Shown in pieces: positions 47,612-58,279 of a DNA stretch of 64,000 bases. The position numbers were made by a program, and so were the translations under genes. Below the pieces are notes generated by a model that was not told the origin of the DNA, made no database searches, and saw only the letters and a program-made list of their open reading frames with translations. Origin of the DNA: Antedon mediterranea (taxonomy: Eukaryota; Echinodermata; Crinoidea; Comatulida; Antedonidae); NCBI RefSeq assembly GCF_964355755.1, contig NC_092674.1, positions 25,904,001 through 25,968,000 on the forward strand, in the 5' to 3' direction. Position 1 is the first letter of the stretch. Each line of letters starts with the position of its first letter.

Positions 47612-49064
47612 TTATGACTCTTTTGGGAATGACATGATTGATGTTATAAAACATAAATATAACTTTAATCATACGCGGTACTTCATGTTTAGTTATTATT
47701 TATGACTATTATCACCAGGTGATGACTGAGTATGAAAACATGTATCTTACTTTTATCGTTTTCGGTCTTAACACTACTTAAATGAATTACTATATTAATA
47801 TTTATTATTCGATTAAAAAAAAACATTTCATTCGTTGAAAGATTGTCTGTTCTTATCCATAATATAATATTAAAAATACCTACTGTTTAAAGTAAATTGT
47901 TTATACAATGAATCAAGGCGGGGTCTAAGCCATTCAAAGGGCGACTCTTCGATTTAGGATATTGGTGTAAAGGTTGGTTTCGAACTCAGATCAATCACCA
48001 ATCGCGCGTTGCACACAATTCTACAAATAGGCCTATTCAACCTTCAATAGTACCATCAAATATCACTTTTCCATTTAATAGGACTAAAGATACTAAACGC
48101 ACGTGATACGAATTAACCAAATGACAATGTATTAGTTTTTAGTGAAGTGAAGATGGTTTTACTGTTTTTTAACAATTCGTAAACTAATTTATGTGTAGTT
48201 TAATGATTTTCATTAGTTTTTCATTAACAAACAAAAAAATAACCAGTTATATCATACACTTTATATAAATGTGATTGCCCGATATCTAGTTAATTAAGCC
48301 CTAATGATATTATATAATTGAATAGCAATAATAGATAACTGTAATTAAAACCACCACAGGCTTATGATTGATAGAGTATCGATGAATGATGTACAGGATA
48401 TGGCGCAAGCTTCAATTCGTTTGGGGATAAATTGACGACGTGCCGTCTGCTACGTTGATCGTCTGCGCATTATTGCGGCATTTGTTCATGTTACAAGTAG
48501 GCTTAGGTTAAGTTGTATACTTAAAAACTTGCATATTAAATAGTTATTGAATACTTGGATTAGAAGATTAACCAATAAGAAACGTTAGTGTTCTAAAAAT
48601 TATCTCGTCATATTGAGGGCGCTGCTCAAAAACTGTAAACATTATGTCTCTAAATTAATTAGATCTTCAGTCGATATACCTACTGTATTTGATATCTTAG
48701 GCTTGTTTTGATAATCTTTTTATCTCTCTTTTATGGCGCAAACACCACTTTTATTCACATTCCATATTATCTCATGTCATTACATAATGTATACGTGATA
48801 CAATATAACTGTATGTTCACAACAGCATAAGAGCAGCTATGTATTGTTCAATATGTACACTCGATTATGATATAAAAAATAGCATAAAAATAAAAATGAT
48901 ATGACGTTTAAAATATCTTTTGTATACCTGATAGTTAAATAATACATGTTTTAGTTTGTTATAACTTCGACCGTGCTATAGTAATCTACCCATTCTACAA
49001 GAGTTTAAAAAAAACCGTGTATTATCAGACGTAATGGAAGAGATCTTTGTGTTTTAATTTTCAG
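47612..49064. other. Last part of gene B intron
   Basis: No repeat recognised with confidence. A GGTTTCGAACTC (B-box-like) word near 47,985 lacks a tRNA fold. The intron ends in TTTTAATTTTCAG (AG 49063-49064). Confidence 0.4.
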
Positions 49065-49845
49065 ATATCAGGGTATATTTCATCCGTTAGAACCTAGAAT
49101 GACCAAACCAACGCTAGTCGGTATCATCCTTGGTATTTGGGTGTTTGCCATATTGATCTGCCTGCCAACTCCTCTCTTCACGCGAACAGTTTCAGCAAGT
49201 GACTGCGAACGCAACGACAAGGTGATAACGTACTGTGCTGAATTCTGGGAAAACGGGAAAGCGAGTCTTATCTACATCGCCTGCATCACCGTGCTAGAGT
49301 TCATCCTACCAATGATAATCCTATCTTTCGTGTACGTTAGAATAGGAATACAGTTATGGTTCCATAGAGCACCTCCTGGTCACGTGACAACCGAGCGGCA
49401 ACAAGAAATTACAAACGTACGGAAACAGAAGACAATTCCGATGCTGATCACAGTTGTTGTTGCTTTTGGCATTTGCTGGGCTCCATATTATTGTTTTAAT
49501 CTGTTGCAGCATATTAGGTATAACTATGGAACAAAAAATGCCTATACTTCTGGGGATCTGGTTATGTATTACGTTGCAGAAACCGTCGCAATGATAAATG
49601 GTGTTATTAGCACAATTATTTTCTTCATCTTAAGCCCAGTATTCCGAAAAGAGTTGCAGGCTATTTTTCGAAGAAACAGAGGGCGATGTTGCAGTACCAG
49701 ATTTCCACGCGTACTGCGCATTGGAACGCGCAGACTATCTTTCCGTACACCAAAAACAAACAGTACCAACATAACAACGAATAATCGAAACGGCTACATG
49801 CCGATAAAAAAAATGGTAGCGGAATCAACTGAAAGCAAAGTTTGA
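49065..49845 (+). CDS. Prokineticin-receptor-like GPCR (gene B), 3' coding exon
   Basis: Completes gene B: codon 182 (Arg) to residue 441, stop TGA. It opens A|TAT CAG, giving DRYQGIFHPLEPRM. TM4 is LVGIILGIWVFAILIC; ECL2 has the disulfide Cys in TYCAEFW plus an extra Cys in SDCER, shared with gene A; TM5 contains LEFILPMIILSFVYVRI. ICL3 is RAPPGHVTTERQQEITNVRK, TM6 contains FGICWAPYY, and TM7 contains AETVAMINGVISTIIF. STIIF stands where most class A receptors have NPxxY; gene A has NTIVY. Helix 8 starts SPVFRKEL. The basic tail (RRNRGRCC, RIGTRRLS) ends ESKV as in gene A. Ligand is unknown; a prokineticin or astakine-like peptide is an inference from family. Confidence 0.9.
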
Positions 49846-50690
49846 ATAGACATTGCCGCACGTTGTCTTAAAAGAATCTTGTCTATATAAGGTATCAGTT
49901 AAATGCACAGTTTTTTTGTCTATTTTTTACATAATATTTCTTGTTTACATAAGTAATGTAAGTACTTATAAATAGTTATTTTGCATGTCATCTAAACCAG
50001 CTGGTCTGGTTTTTTTTTTGGTTTTTTTATGAATGTACAGTAATCACCAGATCCTGCAACTGTCACTGTTTAATACAGCTAAATCCGTTATTTGTTGACT
50101 TGCAATAGTCAGTTAGACTCTATCTAGTGACATCTGCAGAATTCGGCGATTAAATGTAGGTTTAATAGACGTATTCAGGATTATGAAACCAATATAAAAT
50201 AATATGTCTATTAAGCGGATCGGGTCTATTGATCTTCTTAAGTCTATATTGCATCTGTAAAGTCTATTGCGCCTATTAGCATTATAAAATACGATATATA
50301 TAATATGGTCTAGTCTATCTAGTCTATTGGACCTCTACCAAGCATATCAAGCTTATAAAATATAATACAGTACGTCCATTAAGTCTATTGACAAATAGTT
50401 ATAGTTAATTATCCAATAATAAATAGATTTCCTATTTTTTATTTGAAATGATTTAATTTTCACGCTCCCTCAACAATATCTGAATTACTAACACAAATAT
50501 TATTACAGTTATCATTATAAAAATTACCTGGATCGTAAAAATAAAATTAATGCATGATATTGTCTTGCATAATGCATATATGCAATATTTATATTATTTT
50601 ATTGTATTTACATAGCAAATGTGTATACTTATGTTTTTAATATGTTATATTAATTTGTTTGGTCCACATCATAGATATTTACACTATGTA
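49846..50690. other. 3' flank of gene B
   Basis: Presumed 3' UTR and beyond. AATAAA at 50,418-50,423 is a possible poly(A) signal (weak). Between about 50,125 and 50,400 the words GTCTATT and AAGTCTATTG recur at irregular spacing, perhaps a very old tandem tract. Confidence 0.4.
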
Positions 50691-50879
50691 AAGGATTTCT
50701 TCAAAAAATTTCCAAATTTCAACCCTTTTCTTTTTCAAAATAACTGGTTACAAACACTCTATAAGGAATTTTTTCGAAAAATTGCCAAAATATCCACTTT
50801 TTAAAATTCAATAATTATGCGATAATATTGCCATATATGCGCATATATTATAGAGCCAAACTAAACTAGTTATGGCAAA
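50691..50879 (+). repeat. Degraded edge of the palindromic array
   Basis: TTTCCAAATTTCAACCCTTT, GCCAAAATATCCACTTTTTA and ATTATGCGATAATATTGCCA recur at 53,590-53,690 and 54,190-54,300. These form an outer module of the array that follows. Confidence 0.65.
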
Positions 50880-53110
50880 AAATAAAGGATCAGGGATTTT
50901 TCATGACATGCGCAGAACCCATTATTCGTCTCTGTGCATGTTTATTATGCAATAGTAAACAACAAAAAATAAAAGGGTCGAAAATTTTCAACTTTTTTAT
51001 TTTTTTTTTTTTTTTTGTCCAAAAAATGGCAAATTTTCGACCTTTTTATTTTTCGATAAAACTTGTTACTATAGCACAATTAACATGCGCAGAACCCATT
51101 AGTCGACTCTGCGCATGTTTATTATGCTATAGTAACCATTTATGCCAAAAGTGGTTACTATACCACAATTGACATGCGTAGAACCCATTATTCGACACTG
51201 CGCATGTTTATTATGCTATAGTAACCATTTATGACAAAAAATAAAAGGGTTGAAAATCGGCCATTTTTCGGAAATTTCCCTGTACTATAGTACAGGGATT
51301 TTTATCAAAAAAATGGCCAATTTTCGACTTTTGTATTTTTCGATAAAACTGGTTACTATAGCACAATTAACATGCGCAGAACCCATTAGTCAACTCTGCG
51401 CATGTTTATTATTCTATACTAACCATTTATGTAAAAAGTGGTTACTATAAGACAATTGACATGGGCAGAACCCATTATTCGTCTCTGCGCATGTTTATTA
51501 TGCAATATTAACCATTTATGTCAAAAAATAAAAGGGTTGAAAATCGGCCATTTTTCGGAAATTTCTCTGTACTATAGTACAGGGATTTTTTTCCAAAAAA
51601 TGACCAATTTTCGACCTTCTTATTTTTCGATAAAACTGGTTACTATAGCACAATTGACATGCGCAGAATCCATTTGTTGACTCTGCGCATGTTTATTATG
51701 CTATAGTAACCATTTATGTCAAAAGAGGTTACTATAGCACAATTGACATGCGCAGAACCCATTATTCGACTCTGCGCATGTTTATTATGCTATAGTAACC
51801 ATTTATGACAAAAAATAAAAGGGTCGAAAATCGGCCATTTTTCGGAAATTTCCCTGTACTATAGTACAGGGATTTTTATCCAAAAAATGGCCAATTTTCG
51901 ACTTTTTTATTTTTCGATAAAACTGGTTACTATAGCACAATTAACATGCGCAGAACCCATTAGTCAACTCTGCGCATGTTTATTATTCTATACTAACCAT
52001 TTATGTAAAAAGTGGTTACTATAGCACAATTGACATGCGCAGAACCCATTATTCGTCTCTGCGCATGTTTATTATGCAATATTAACCATTTATGTCAAAA
52101 AATAAAAGGGTCGAAAATCGGCCATTTTTCGGAAATTTCTCTGTACTTAAGTACAGGGATTTTTTCAAAAAAATGACCAATTTTCGACCTTTTTATTTTT
52201 CGATAAAACTGGTTACTATAGCACAATTAACATGCGCAGAACCCAATAGTTGGCTCTGCGCATGTTTATTATGCTATAGTAATCATTTATGTCAAAAGTG
52301 GTTACTATAGCACAATTGACATGCGCAGAACTCATTATTTGACTCTGCGCATGTTTATTATGCTATAGTAACCATTTATGACAAAAAATAAAAGGGTCGA
52401 AAATCGGCCATTTTTCGGAAATTTCCTTGTATTATAGTACAGGGATTTTTTCAAAAAAAATGGCCAATTTTCGACCTTTTTATTTTTCGATAAAACTGGT
52501 TACTATAGCACAATTAACATGCGCAGAACCCATTAGTCGACTCTGCGCATGTTTATTATACTATAGTAACCATTTATGTCAAAAGTGGTTACTATAGCAC
52601 AATTAACATGCGCAGAACCCATTAGTCGACTCTGCGCATGTTTATTATACTATAGTAACCATTTATGTCAAAAGTGGTTACTATAGCACAATTGACATGT
52701 GCAGAACCCATTATTCGTCTCTGCGCATGTTTATTATGCAATAGTAACCAATTATGTCAAAAAATAAAAGGGTCGAAACCGGCCATTTTTCGGAAATTTC
52801 CCTGTACTACAGTACAGGGATTTTGTCAAAAAAATGGCAAATTTTCGACCTTTTTATTTTTCGATAAAACTGGTTACTATAGCACAATTAACATTCGCAG
52901 AACCCATTAGTCGACTCTGCGCATGTTTATTATGCTATAGTAACCATTTATGTCAAAAGTGGTTACTATAGCACAATTGACATTCGCAGAACCCATCATT
53001 CGTCTCTGCGCATGTTTATTTTGCAATATTAACCATTAATGTCAAAAAATAAAACGGTCGAAAATCGGCCATTTTTCGGAAATTTCTCTGTACTATTAGT
53101 ACAAGGATTT
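50880..53110 (+). repeat. Array of two palindromic modules, period about 287 bp
   Basis: Module 1 (about 88 bp) is an inverted repeat. GGTTACTATAGCACAATTAA and CATGCGCAGAACCC on the left pair with TCTGCGCATGTTTATTATGC and TATAGTAACC on the right. Module 2 (about 110 bp) is another. AAAAGGGTCGAAAATCGGCC, ATTTTTCGG and CCCTGTACTATAGTACAGGG pair with AATGGCCAATTTTCGACC and TTTTTATTTTTCGA. The central GTACTATAGTAC of module 2 occurs at about 51,282, 51,570, 51,856, 52,143, 52,429, 52,804 and 53,090, giving steps of 286-288 bp. One step of 375 bp contains an extra module 1. The normal order is two modules 1 then one module 2. Confidence 0.95.
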
Positions 53111-53168
53111 TTGGCCAAAATATCGACTTTGCCATTCAATGCGATAATATTGTCATATACTTTTCAAC
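53111..53168 (+). repeat. Array outer module, left of a retrotransposon insertion
   Basis: ATTCAATGCGATAATATTGTCATATA is interrupted here (shown as two parts elsewhere: GCGATAATATTG and TCATATA). The continuing sequence ATGCGTATATATTGTGTTAT resumes after 53,478. Confidence 0.7.
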
Positions 53169-53478
53169 CAACCTGCTTACATCCGTCAATTAATCACCTT
53201 TTATGTTCCTGGACGAACTCTTAGTTCATCTGATGATTTTTTACTCTCTGTTCCACGCATAGCCACTAAAACTTTTGGTCATTGATCGTTTTCTTTTGCT
53301 GCACCCACACTCTGGAATTCACTCTCCCCACAAATTAAACACTGCTCTTCTGTTGCATGCCTTATTTGCTCAAAACTCATTTTTTCGACCACTAACATGC
53401 CCAGCGCCTTTGATTTTGTACCTTGGTCTTTGAATTGACGCTTTATAAATTTTGATATAATAATAATAATATAATAAT
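53169..53478 (+). pseudogene. Retrotransposon 3' end, copy of the 63-kb family
   Basis: In-frame C-terminal RT tail, 53,169-53,438: QPAYIRQLITFYVPGRTL, SSDDFLLSVPRIATKTFGH, then one TGA stop, then SFSFAAPTLWNSLSPQIKHC and CSKLIFSTTNMPSAFDFVP, stop TGA 53,436-53,438. The 3' tail GCTTTATAAATTTTGATATA continues into (ATA)n. Minus-strand 63,027-63,320 is the same family. FAAPTLWNSLP is typical of the L2/CR1 group C-terminus. Severely 5'-truncated and carrying a nonsense codon. Inserted into the palindromic array. Confidence 0.85.
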
Positions 53479-53699
53479 ATGCGTATATATTGTGTTATAA
53501 ACATATTATAGAGCCATAGTAACTAGTAATGGCAAAAAATAAAAGGGTCGAAATTTGGCAATTTTTCGAAAATTTCCCTGTACACTATTAGTACAGGGAT
53601 TTTTTCGAAAATTTGCCAAAATATCCACTTTTTAAAATTCAATAATTATGCGATAATATTGCCATATATGCGCATATATTGTTTTATAAACATATTATA
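53479..53699 (+). repeat. Array outer module, middle piece
   Basis: ATGCGTATATATTGTGTTAT, then AGAGCCATAGTAACTAGTAA, AAAAGGGTCGAAATTTGGC, a CCCTGTACACTATTAGTACA centre, and a second GCGATAATATTGCCATATAT. It continues 53,111-53,168 across the inserted retrotransposon. Confidence 0.7.
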
Positions 53700-54095
53700 G
53701 ACATAGATATAGATAATACTTTATTGTCACATAATAATCAGCTCCCCGTTACATTCGTAATAAAAAACACCATATAAAAACATCAATACAATTCGATATA
53801 AGTCAAATACATTGTAGGCCTATGTACAATTCATTAAAAGTAATTACAGTAATTATCTTACAAATTGTTTGTTAAAGAGACGAATTGAGGAGGGAATAAT
53901 GGAGTTGTTAAACTTATTTGTTTTTGTCAAAAGATGATGTAGTCTACCAGATCTGCACATAACAAACGAACTATGCAAAGGATGGGCAGAATCAGACATT
54001 ATGACTTTGGCTTCAGCCAACATCAATTCGATACACATGCTATGTACATCCTCAGATTTGGTACCCATAATGTTATCTGCTTTCCTTAGTGCCAT
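53700..54095 (-). pseudogene. L2/CR1-like retrotransposon, short 3' fragment
   Basis: The minus-strand frame 54,095-53,853 holds HPLHSSFVMCRSGRL and IPSSIRLFNKQF, resembling HPLHSDIIISRSGRV and ACNLFNKNF in the 27.5-kb fragment. The 3' end (plus-strand left side) has GTGACAATAAAGTATTATCT and ATAGAT/ATATCT repeats, a CR1/L2-type tail. It splits the array motif ATTATAGAG|CCATAGTAACTAG. Confidence 0.8.
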
Positions 54096-54754
54096 AGTAA
54101 CTAGTTATGACAAAAAATAAAATGATGTAAATTTGGCCATTTTTGAAAAAATACTATAATTTAGTATAGGGATTATAATTGTGCCTATAATTATGAGATA
54201 ATATTGCCATTGGGATTTTTTTTTTAATGGCCAAAATATCCACTTTTCAAAATTCAATGATTATGAGATAATATTGCCATATATGCGCATATATTGTGTT
54301 AAAGAGTCATAGTAACTAGTTATGGCAAAAACTAAAATGGTCGAAATTTGGCCATTTTTAGAAAATACTATAATTGTACAGGGTACAAAATTTCGACACT
54401 TTTCTTTTCCGTTACAAAAACTCTATAAGATGACGATAACGCAATATATGCGCATTTAGTAATATTATCGCATAATACTTTTTTTTAATGGATGTTTGCC
54501 AAATTTCAACCCTTTTATTTTGTACTTCGCGAAATTTCGACCCTTTTGTTTTTCGACATTACTGGTTCCTATATACCGGTATCATAAATTGCGCAGATAA
54601 TGTTTTTTGCCCATGTTACCTCAATATTATACATATTTTAAAATGTTGAAATTTGGCCATTTTTCGAAAAAAACATCCCTGCACTATACATTATATAGGC
54701 CTACTACGTATACAAAATGTATTACCCCCTCGTTCGTTTCACGAACACATGTCC
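54096..54754 (+). repeat. Decayed outer modules of the palindromic array
   Basis: Three progressively degraded repeats of ATAGTAACTAGTTATGRCAA, AAATTTGGCCATTTTTGAAA and ATTATGAGATAATATTGCCA, then inverted fragments (TTTCGACCCTTTTGTTTTTC) to about 54,690. Older and more diverged than the 51-53 kb core. Confidence 0.65.
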
Positions 54755-54759
54755 CCTTA

Positions 54760-55020
54760 CTCCGGGATGTACCCTGGATATAGATGTGTTCCTGGATATA
54801 GAGGTATCCTGGATATAGGGGTATCCCTGTACATGGGGATGTCCCTGGATATAGAAGTGTGCCTGGATATGAGATGTCCCTGGATGTAGGGATATCATTT
54901 GATATAGAAGTGTCCCTTGATATAGGGGTGTTCCTGGAAAAAGACGTGTCCCTGGATATAGAGGTGTCCCTGGATATAGATATATCACTTGATATAGAAT
55001 TGTCCCCGGATGTAGAGGGG
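54760..55020 (+). repeat. 18-bp minisatellite (GTCCCTGGATATAGAGGT)
   Basis: About fourteen units of GTCCCTGGATATAGAGGT with substitutions (such as GGATATAGGGGTATCCCT). The flanking ORFs in both strands, with DIGVSLD-type or PGTPLYPG-type periodicity, are by-products. Opposite-strand copies occur 1 kb downstream at 56,020-56,196. Confidence 0.92.
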
Positions 55021-56019
55021 AGTTCCAAAGAATGGTTCCTTTATGCCTACAGTTGTATCAACGTATAATCGAAACTTCTATTCAGTCCTATTTTGAAAAA
55101 CAATGGTTCTATATTATGTAAATAAATTATATGTGAACTGAAAAGAGTGCTTAATAATTAGATACAAAAAGGCAGATTAACTTACAAACATTCAGCTCTG
55201 TTTGAAAAAACAACTAATGAAAAAGTGAAGACGCATGCGCATAATGCACTGCTTTAGATTCGAATAAGCTTAAAGCGGTATATCCAACACCCGGGTTCAA
55301 CAGCTCAACGAGTAAAACGTACGTCGTGCAGTATCACGGAGTTAACAAACAAGGTAAGTGGTTCGATTCTTTCTCTAACCATGTAACTAAGTTCTTCTTT
55401 CAGCTTAAAAAAATCGCAAAAACGCCCTACGGAAAAAAAACGCGAAAACGCTCTATCGAAAAAATAACGCGAAACCATCCACGTGAAAATAAAAAAACCA
55501 CAAAAAAACATGAAAACATTCTTTTTAATATAATTGACAGGGTTATTTTTATTTTCACTCAAGGTGAATATCCTTTTATAATTAAATAAAATGTTTTGGT
55601 AATTTTCTTGTAGAAGGCCAGAGGGTTACATAAACAAATCATGACCTGTGAAAATTATATAGTGACGTAGATGGAGCCGGTAATCCAGGCGTCTGTGTTA
55701 CCAATAAAGTAATTCCTCTTTGAAAATATGATTTTAACAAATTATTGAATTTGTTGAGATTAAATAACAACGTTTTTAGAAAATGTATATTTATATGGAT
55801 ATCAGTATCACGGTGTTGGTTATATACTCTTTAATGAAATTAAACGCAATGAAATATGAACTCCACCTTGCAATCTATGATGTCCTAAGGACTATTTTAA
55901 AATCAGACAGTACAGTAATACGTTTCATGGTGATGACTTATGGAATGTAGAGTAGTAGAAGATATGCGATAGGCAGGAATTGTGTGAAAACAACGTTTAA
56001 CACATTTTGAGAACTATTA
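55021..56019. other. Non-coding spacer between the two 18-bp tracts
   Basis: Weak tRNA-like words (CAGCTCAACGAGTA at about 55,296, GGTTCGATTC at about 55,361) are about 65 bp apart but do not fold as a tRNA. The sequence 55,380-55,550 is A-rich. No gene. Confidence 0.35.
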
Positions 56020-56196
56020 AGGGACACCTCTATATCCAGGGACACTCTTATATTGAGGGACACCACTATATCCAGGGACACTCCTATATTCAGGACATAT
56101 CATATCCAGGAACACCTCTATATCCAAGAACACATCTAGTGATGTGTCCCTGGATATAGAGGTTTCTCTGGATATAGATCCAGGGACACTCTTATA
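56020..56196 (-). repeat. 18-bp minisatellite, inverted tract with foldback
   Basis: Units read GGACACCTCTATATCCAGG, the reverse complement of the 54.8-kb tract. At about 56,140-56,175 the orientation flips for two units (GTGTCCCTGGATATAGAGGT), making a local foldback. Confidence 0.85.
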
Positions 56197-56257
56197 TTTT
56201 TACCACAATGTCAAAAAGAACCGCTCGCGTCTCGTCACCCTATGGTTTCATCCATCA

Positions 56258-56854
56258 TCAGGAGCAGGCGACTACAAGCTTTCTCCAGCCACAACGGTGC
56301 TTGGCTAACTCTGACAGCTTATCAGTTGTAATCATGCCTCCTTCATCCCCTAAAAGCTGTTGGATGTATTTCAGAAAGTTGGTTTTCTGCCTTCCTCGTT
56401 TTCTTTTCCCATGTTGAGGAACATACAGAGCGTACTATAGGCCTACTCTTTGCATGGTTCGTCATCAGGCATTCGAAGCGCGTGACCCAGGAACTTTAAT
56501 TGACGGGATATTTTCCACTAGCGGTCTGGTCTTGGTTAGGTCATAGATAGAAGCATTTGGCACCCTATCTGTTCTCTTGATATTTAGCATGATTCTATAG
56601 CATGAAGTGCTAAAGGCGTTGATTTCACTTTCCATCGCCTTAGAGAGGACCCAAGACTCGCAGCCATACACAAGGACAGTAACACAGGTTGTATTGTATA
56701 GCTTTACTTTGGTGGAGATTGGGATGTTAAAACATCTCCACAAACGCTTCCAAAATGCTGTCCAGGCAAGACCCTTTCTTCTTTTCCTATGGTTTAGCAT
56801 CAGCCTAATTGGAATTGTTAAACTTTGTCTATAGGTCCGTTGAGTTGTCATCAT
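56258..56854 (-). pseudogene. RTE/Nimb-like retrotransposon, C-terminal fragment
   Basis: On the minus strand the RT C-terminal region reads NHRKRRKGLAWTAFWKRLW, LYNTTCVTVLVYGCESWVLS and YRIMLNIKRTDRVPNASIYD. A frameshift at about 56,520 continues into RQLKFLGHALRMPDDEPC. After one stop at about 56,440 come YVPQHGKRKRGRQKTNFLKY, IQQLLGDEGGMITTDKLSEL and AKHRCGWRKLVVACS, stop at 56,258-56,260. The YGCESW and GRPKT/CGWRK-type ending are hallmarks of RTE-X/Nimb/Ingi-style polymerases. The catalytic part is missing. A different family from the other fragments in the window. Confidence 0.85.
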
Positions 56855-56859
56855 TCTTA

Positions 56860-57949
56860 ATTACTTATTGACGAGGAAGGGAAATGTGCAAATAAAGTAG
56901 GAATGAATTAAAAGCGTTGTATTCTATTTGATATCATACGCAATAAATAAGTTCAATTATACTTTATTCAATATTTGATATAAATAAATATTAATATCTT
57001 AAATAACATTAGAAGATACAATATTCCATATAGTTGATATTGCCAATATCTTTATTGCACGATACAACAATGTTAGATAACAAAAAATTTATAAATTGTT
57101 ATTGCAAATGTATAAGATTATTTTTACTCAAATTACATAGTAATATATTAAACATTGGTTATGGATAATTGATTTAAGCTTGTATGTATTAATATAAAAT
57201 CGAAGATACAGTAGCTATGTTTTATTTTCAGTTTAACGTTTTAGCGAATGTGATCACATTTTATAGTTACATGCTATGTTTTAATGTTGCATGTAACAAA
57301 TATTGAAAACATTCAAAGTGTACAGGCACGGTTACAGTAGGGTATGACGAATTGAATTCAATACATTTATATTTTTTTTTTACAATTTTGCGTCATTTTT
57401 CTCTAAAACTTACAATTGCATTGAACATACCGTTTGGCGTAAGTAATCTCACATACTTTGCAGCTATAAATTACATGTTAAAAGAATAACTTATATACGT
57501 CACATTTTAAAACAATTTTAAAAGTATACCGGAAAAAATATTAGTTACGGTATAAATACCATTGATTTTACAATAGTTCTTAATTATCTCAAGTATAGGA
57601 CCTCCAATTAAAGACAATTTTATTTATGAATTTATAAACCACATAAAAATGTTGTAATTGGACAAGACCATAATTAGTGTCAAAATTCGGCATTCCACCG
57701 AAAATTCAGTATGTCTTAAAAATTAATCTATTATTATAATGATAATAGATTTGCTATTATTACAGTATTAAGCCAACTTAATAGCAAGGAACATACCAGT
57801 ACATGCCTCTATCATCTTGTTAAATCATTTTAATACAACATTGCCATTCCCTTATTATATTTAAAAGACTAAACATTTAACAATTAAAATCATCTAACTT
57901 ATCTTTACTGGAAATAAAAAAAATCTAGTAACGCACATAGCCATACTCT
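56860..57949. other. Intergenic, nothing recognised
   Basis: A/T-rich with runs of T and TATATT. No gene or repeat family identified. Confidence 0.35.
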
Positions 57950-58040
57950 TAAATCGGCGCAAGGGCGTAAGTAATTTGACCAATCACGACGCGATGGATC
58001 ATCATACATCATGTCATGATTGGTCATATTTCGTCGACGT
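57950..58040. mobile_element. GCGACGCAACG-type MITE fragment
   Basis: GCGTAAGTAATTTGACCAAT and CACGACGCGATGGATCATC match the reverse complement of 58,690-58,745 (ATGACCCATCGCGTCGTG, ATTGGTAAAATTTCTTACGC). A half element, inverted relative to its neighbour. Confidence 0.5.
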
Positions 58041-58085
58041 CATCGTCACTAGATTTTTATTCTTCCTCTACGTCCTTGGGGTATT

Positions 58086-58279
58086 AAGCCTGTTTTCTTG
58101 TCGACGTTATATATTGAGCGTTAAAATTTCAACGACGATCGTTTTAAAACGATCAAGTTGGAATGATAACGATAGCGAGTACCTTTTCCTGTAAATCGTT
58201 AACATTTTAATGTTTACGTAGGAGATCGCCGATTATTGTTAACGATAGCGTCAAATAACGTCGACAGGAAAACAGGCTT
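58086..58279. mobile_element. MITE with AAGCCTGTTTTC ends
   Basis: Left end AAGCCTGTTTTCTTGTCGAC followed by GTTAT. The right end reads AACGTCGACAGGAAAACAGG and CTT, the near-exact reverse complement. The interior has a further inverted core GATCGTTTTAAAACGATC. It lies just beyond the 3' end of gene C. Confidence 0.75.

Noticed and set aside
47940-48020. Possible tRNA around GGTTTCGAACTC
   Set aside because: The B-box-like word is isolated and no cloverleaf can be drawn.
54653-55068. ORFs of 69-114 codons on both strands with PGTPLYPG or DIGVSLD periodicity
   Set aside because: They are by-products of the 18-bp tandem repeat, whose length is a multiple of three.
55296-55375. Possible tRNA gene (A-box and B-box words at tRNA-like spacing)
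   Set aside because: No acceptor stem or anticodon stem pairs. At best a SINE trace.
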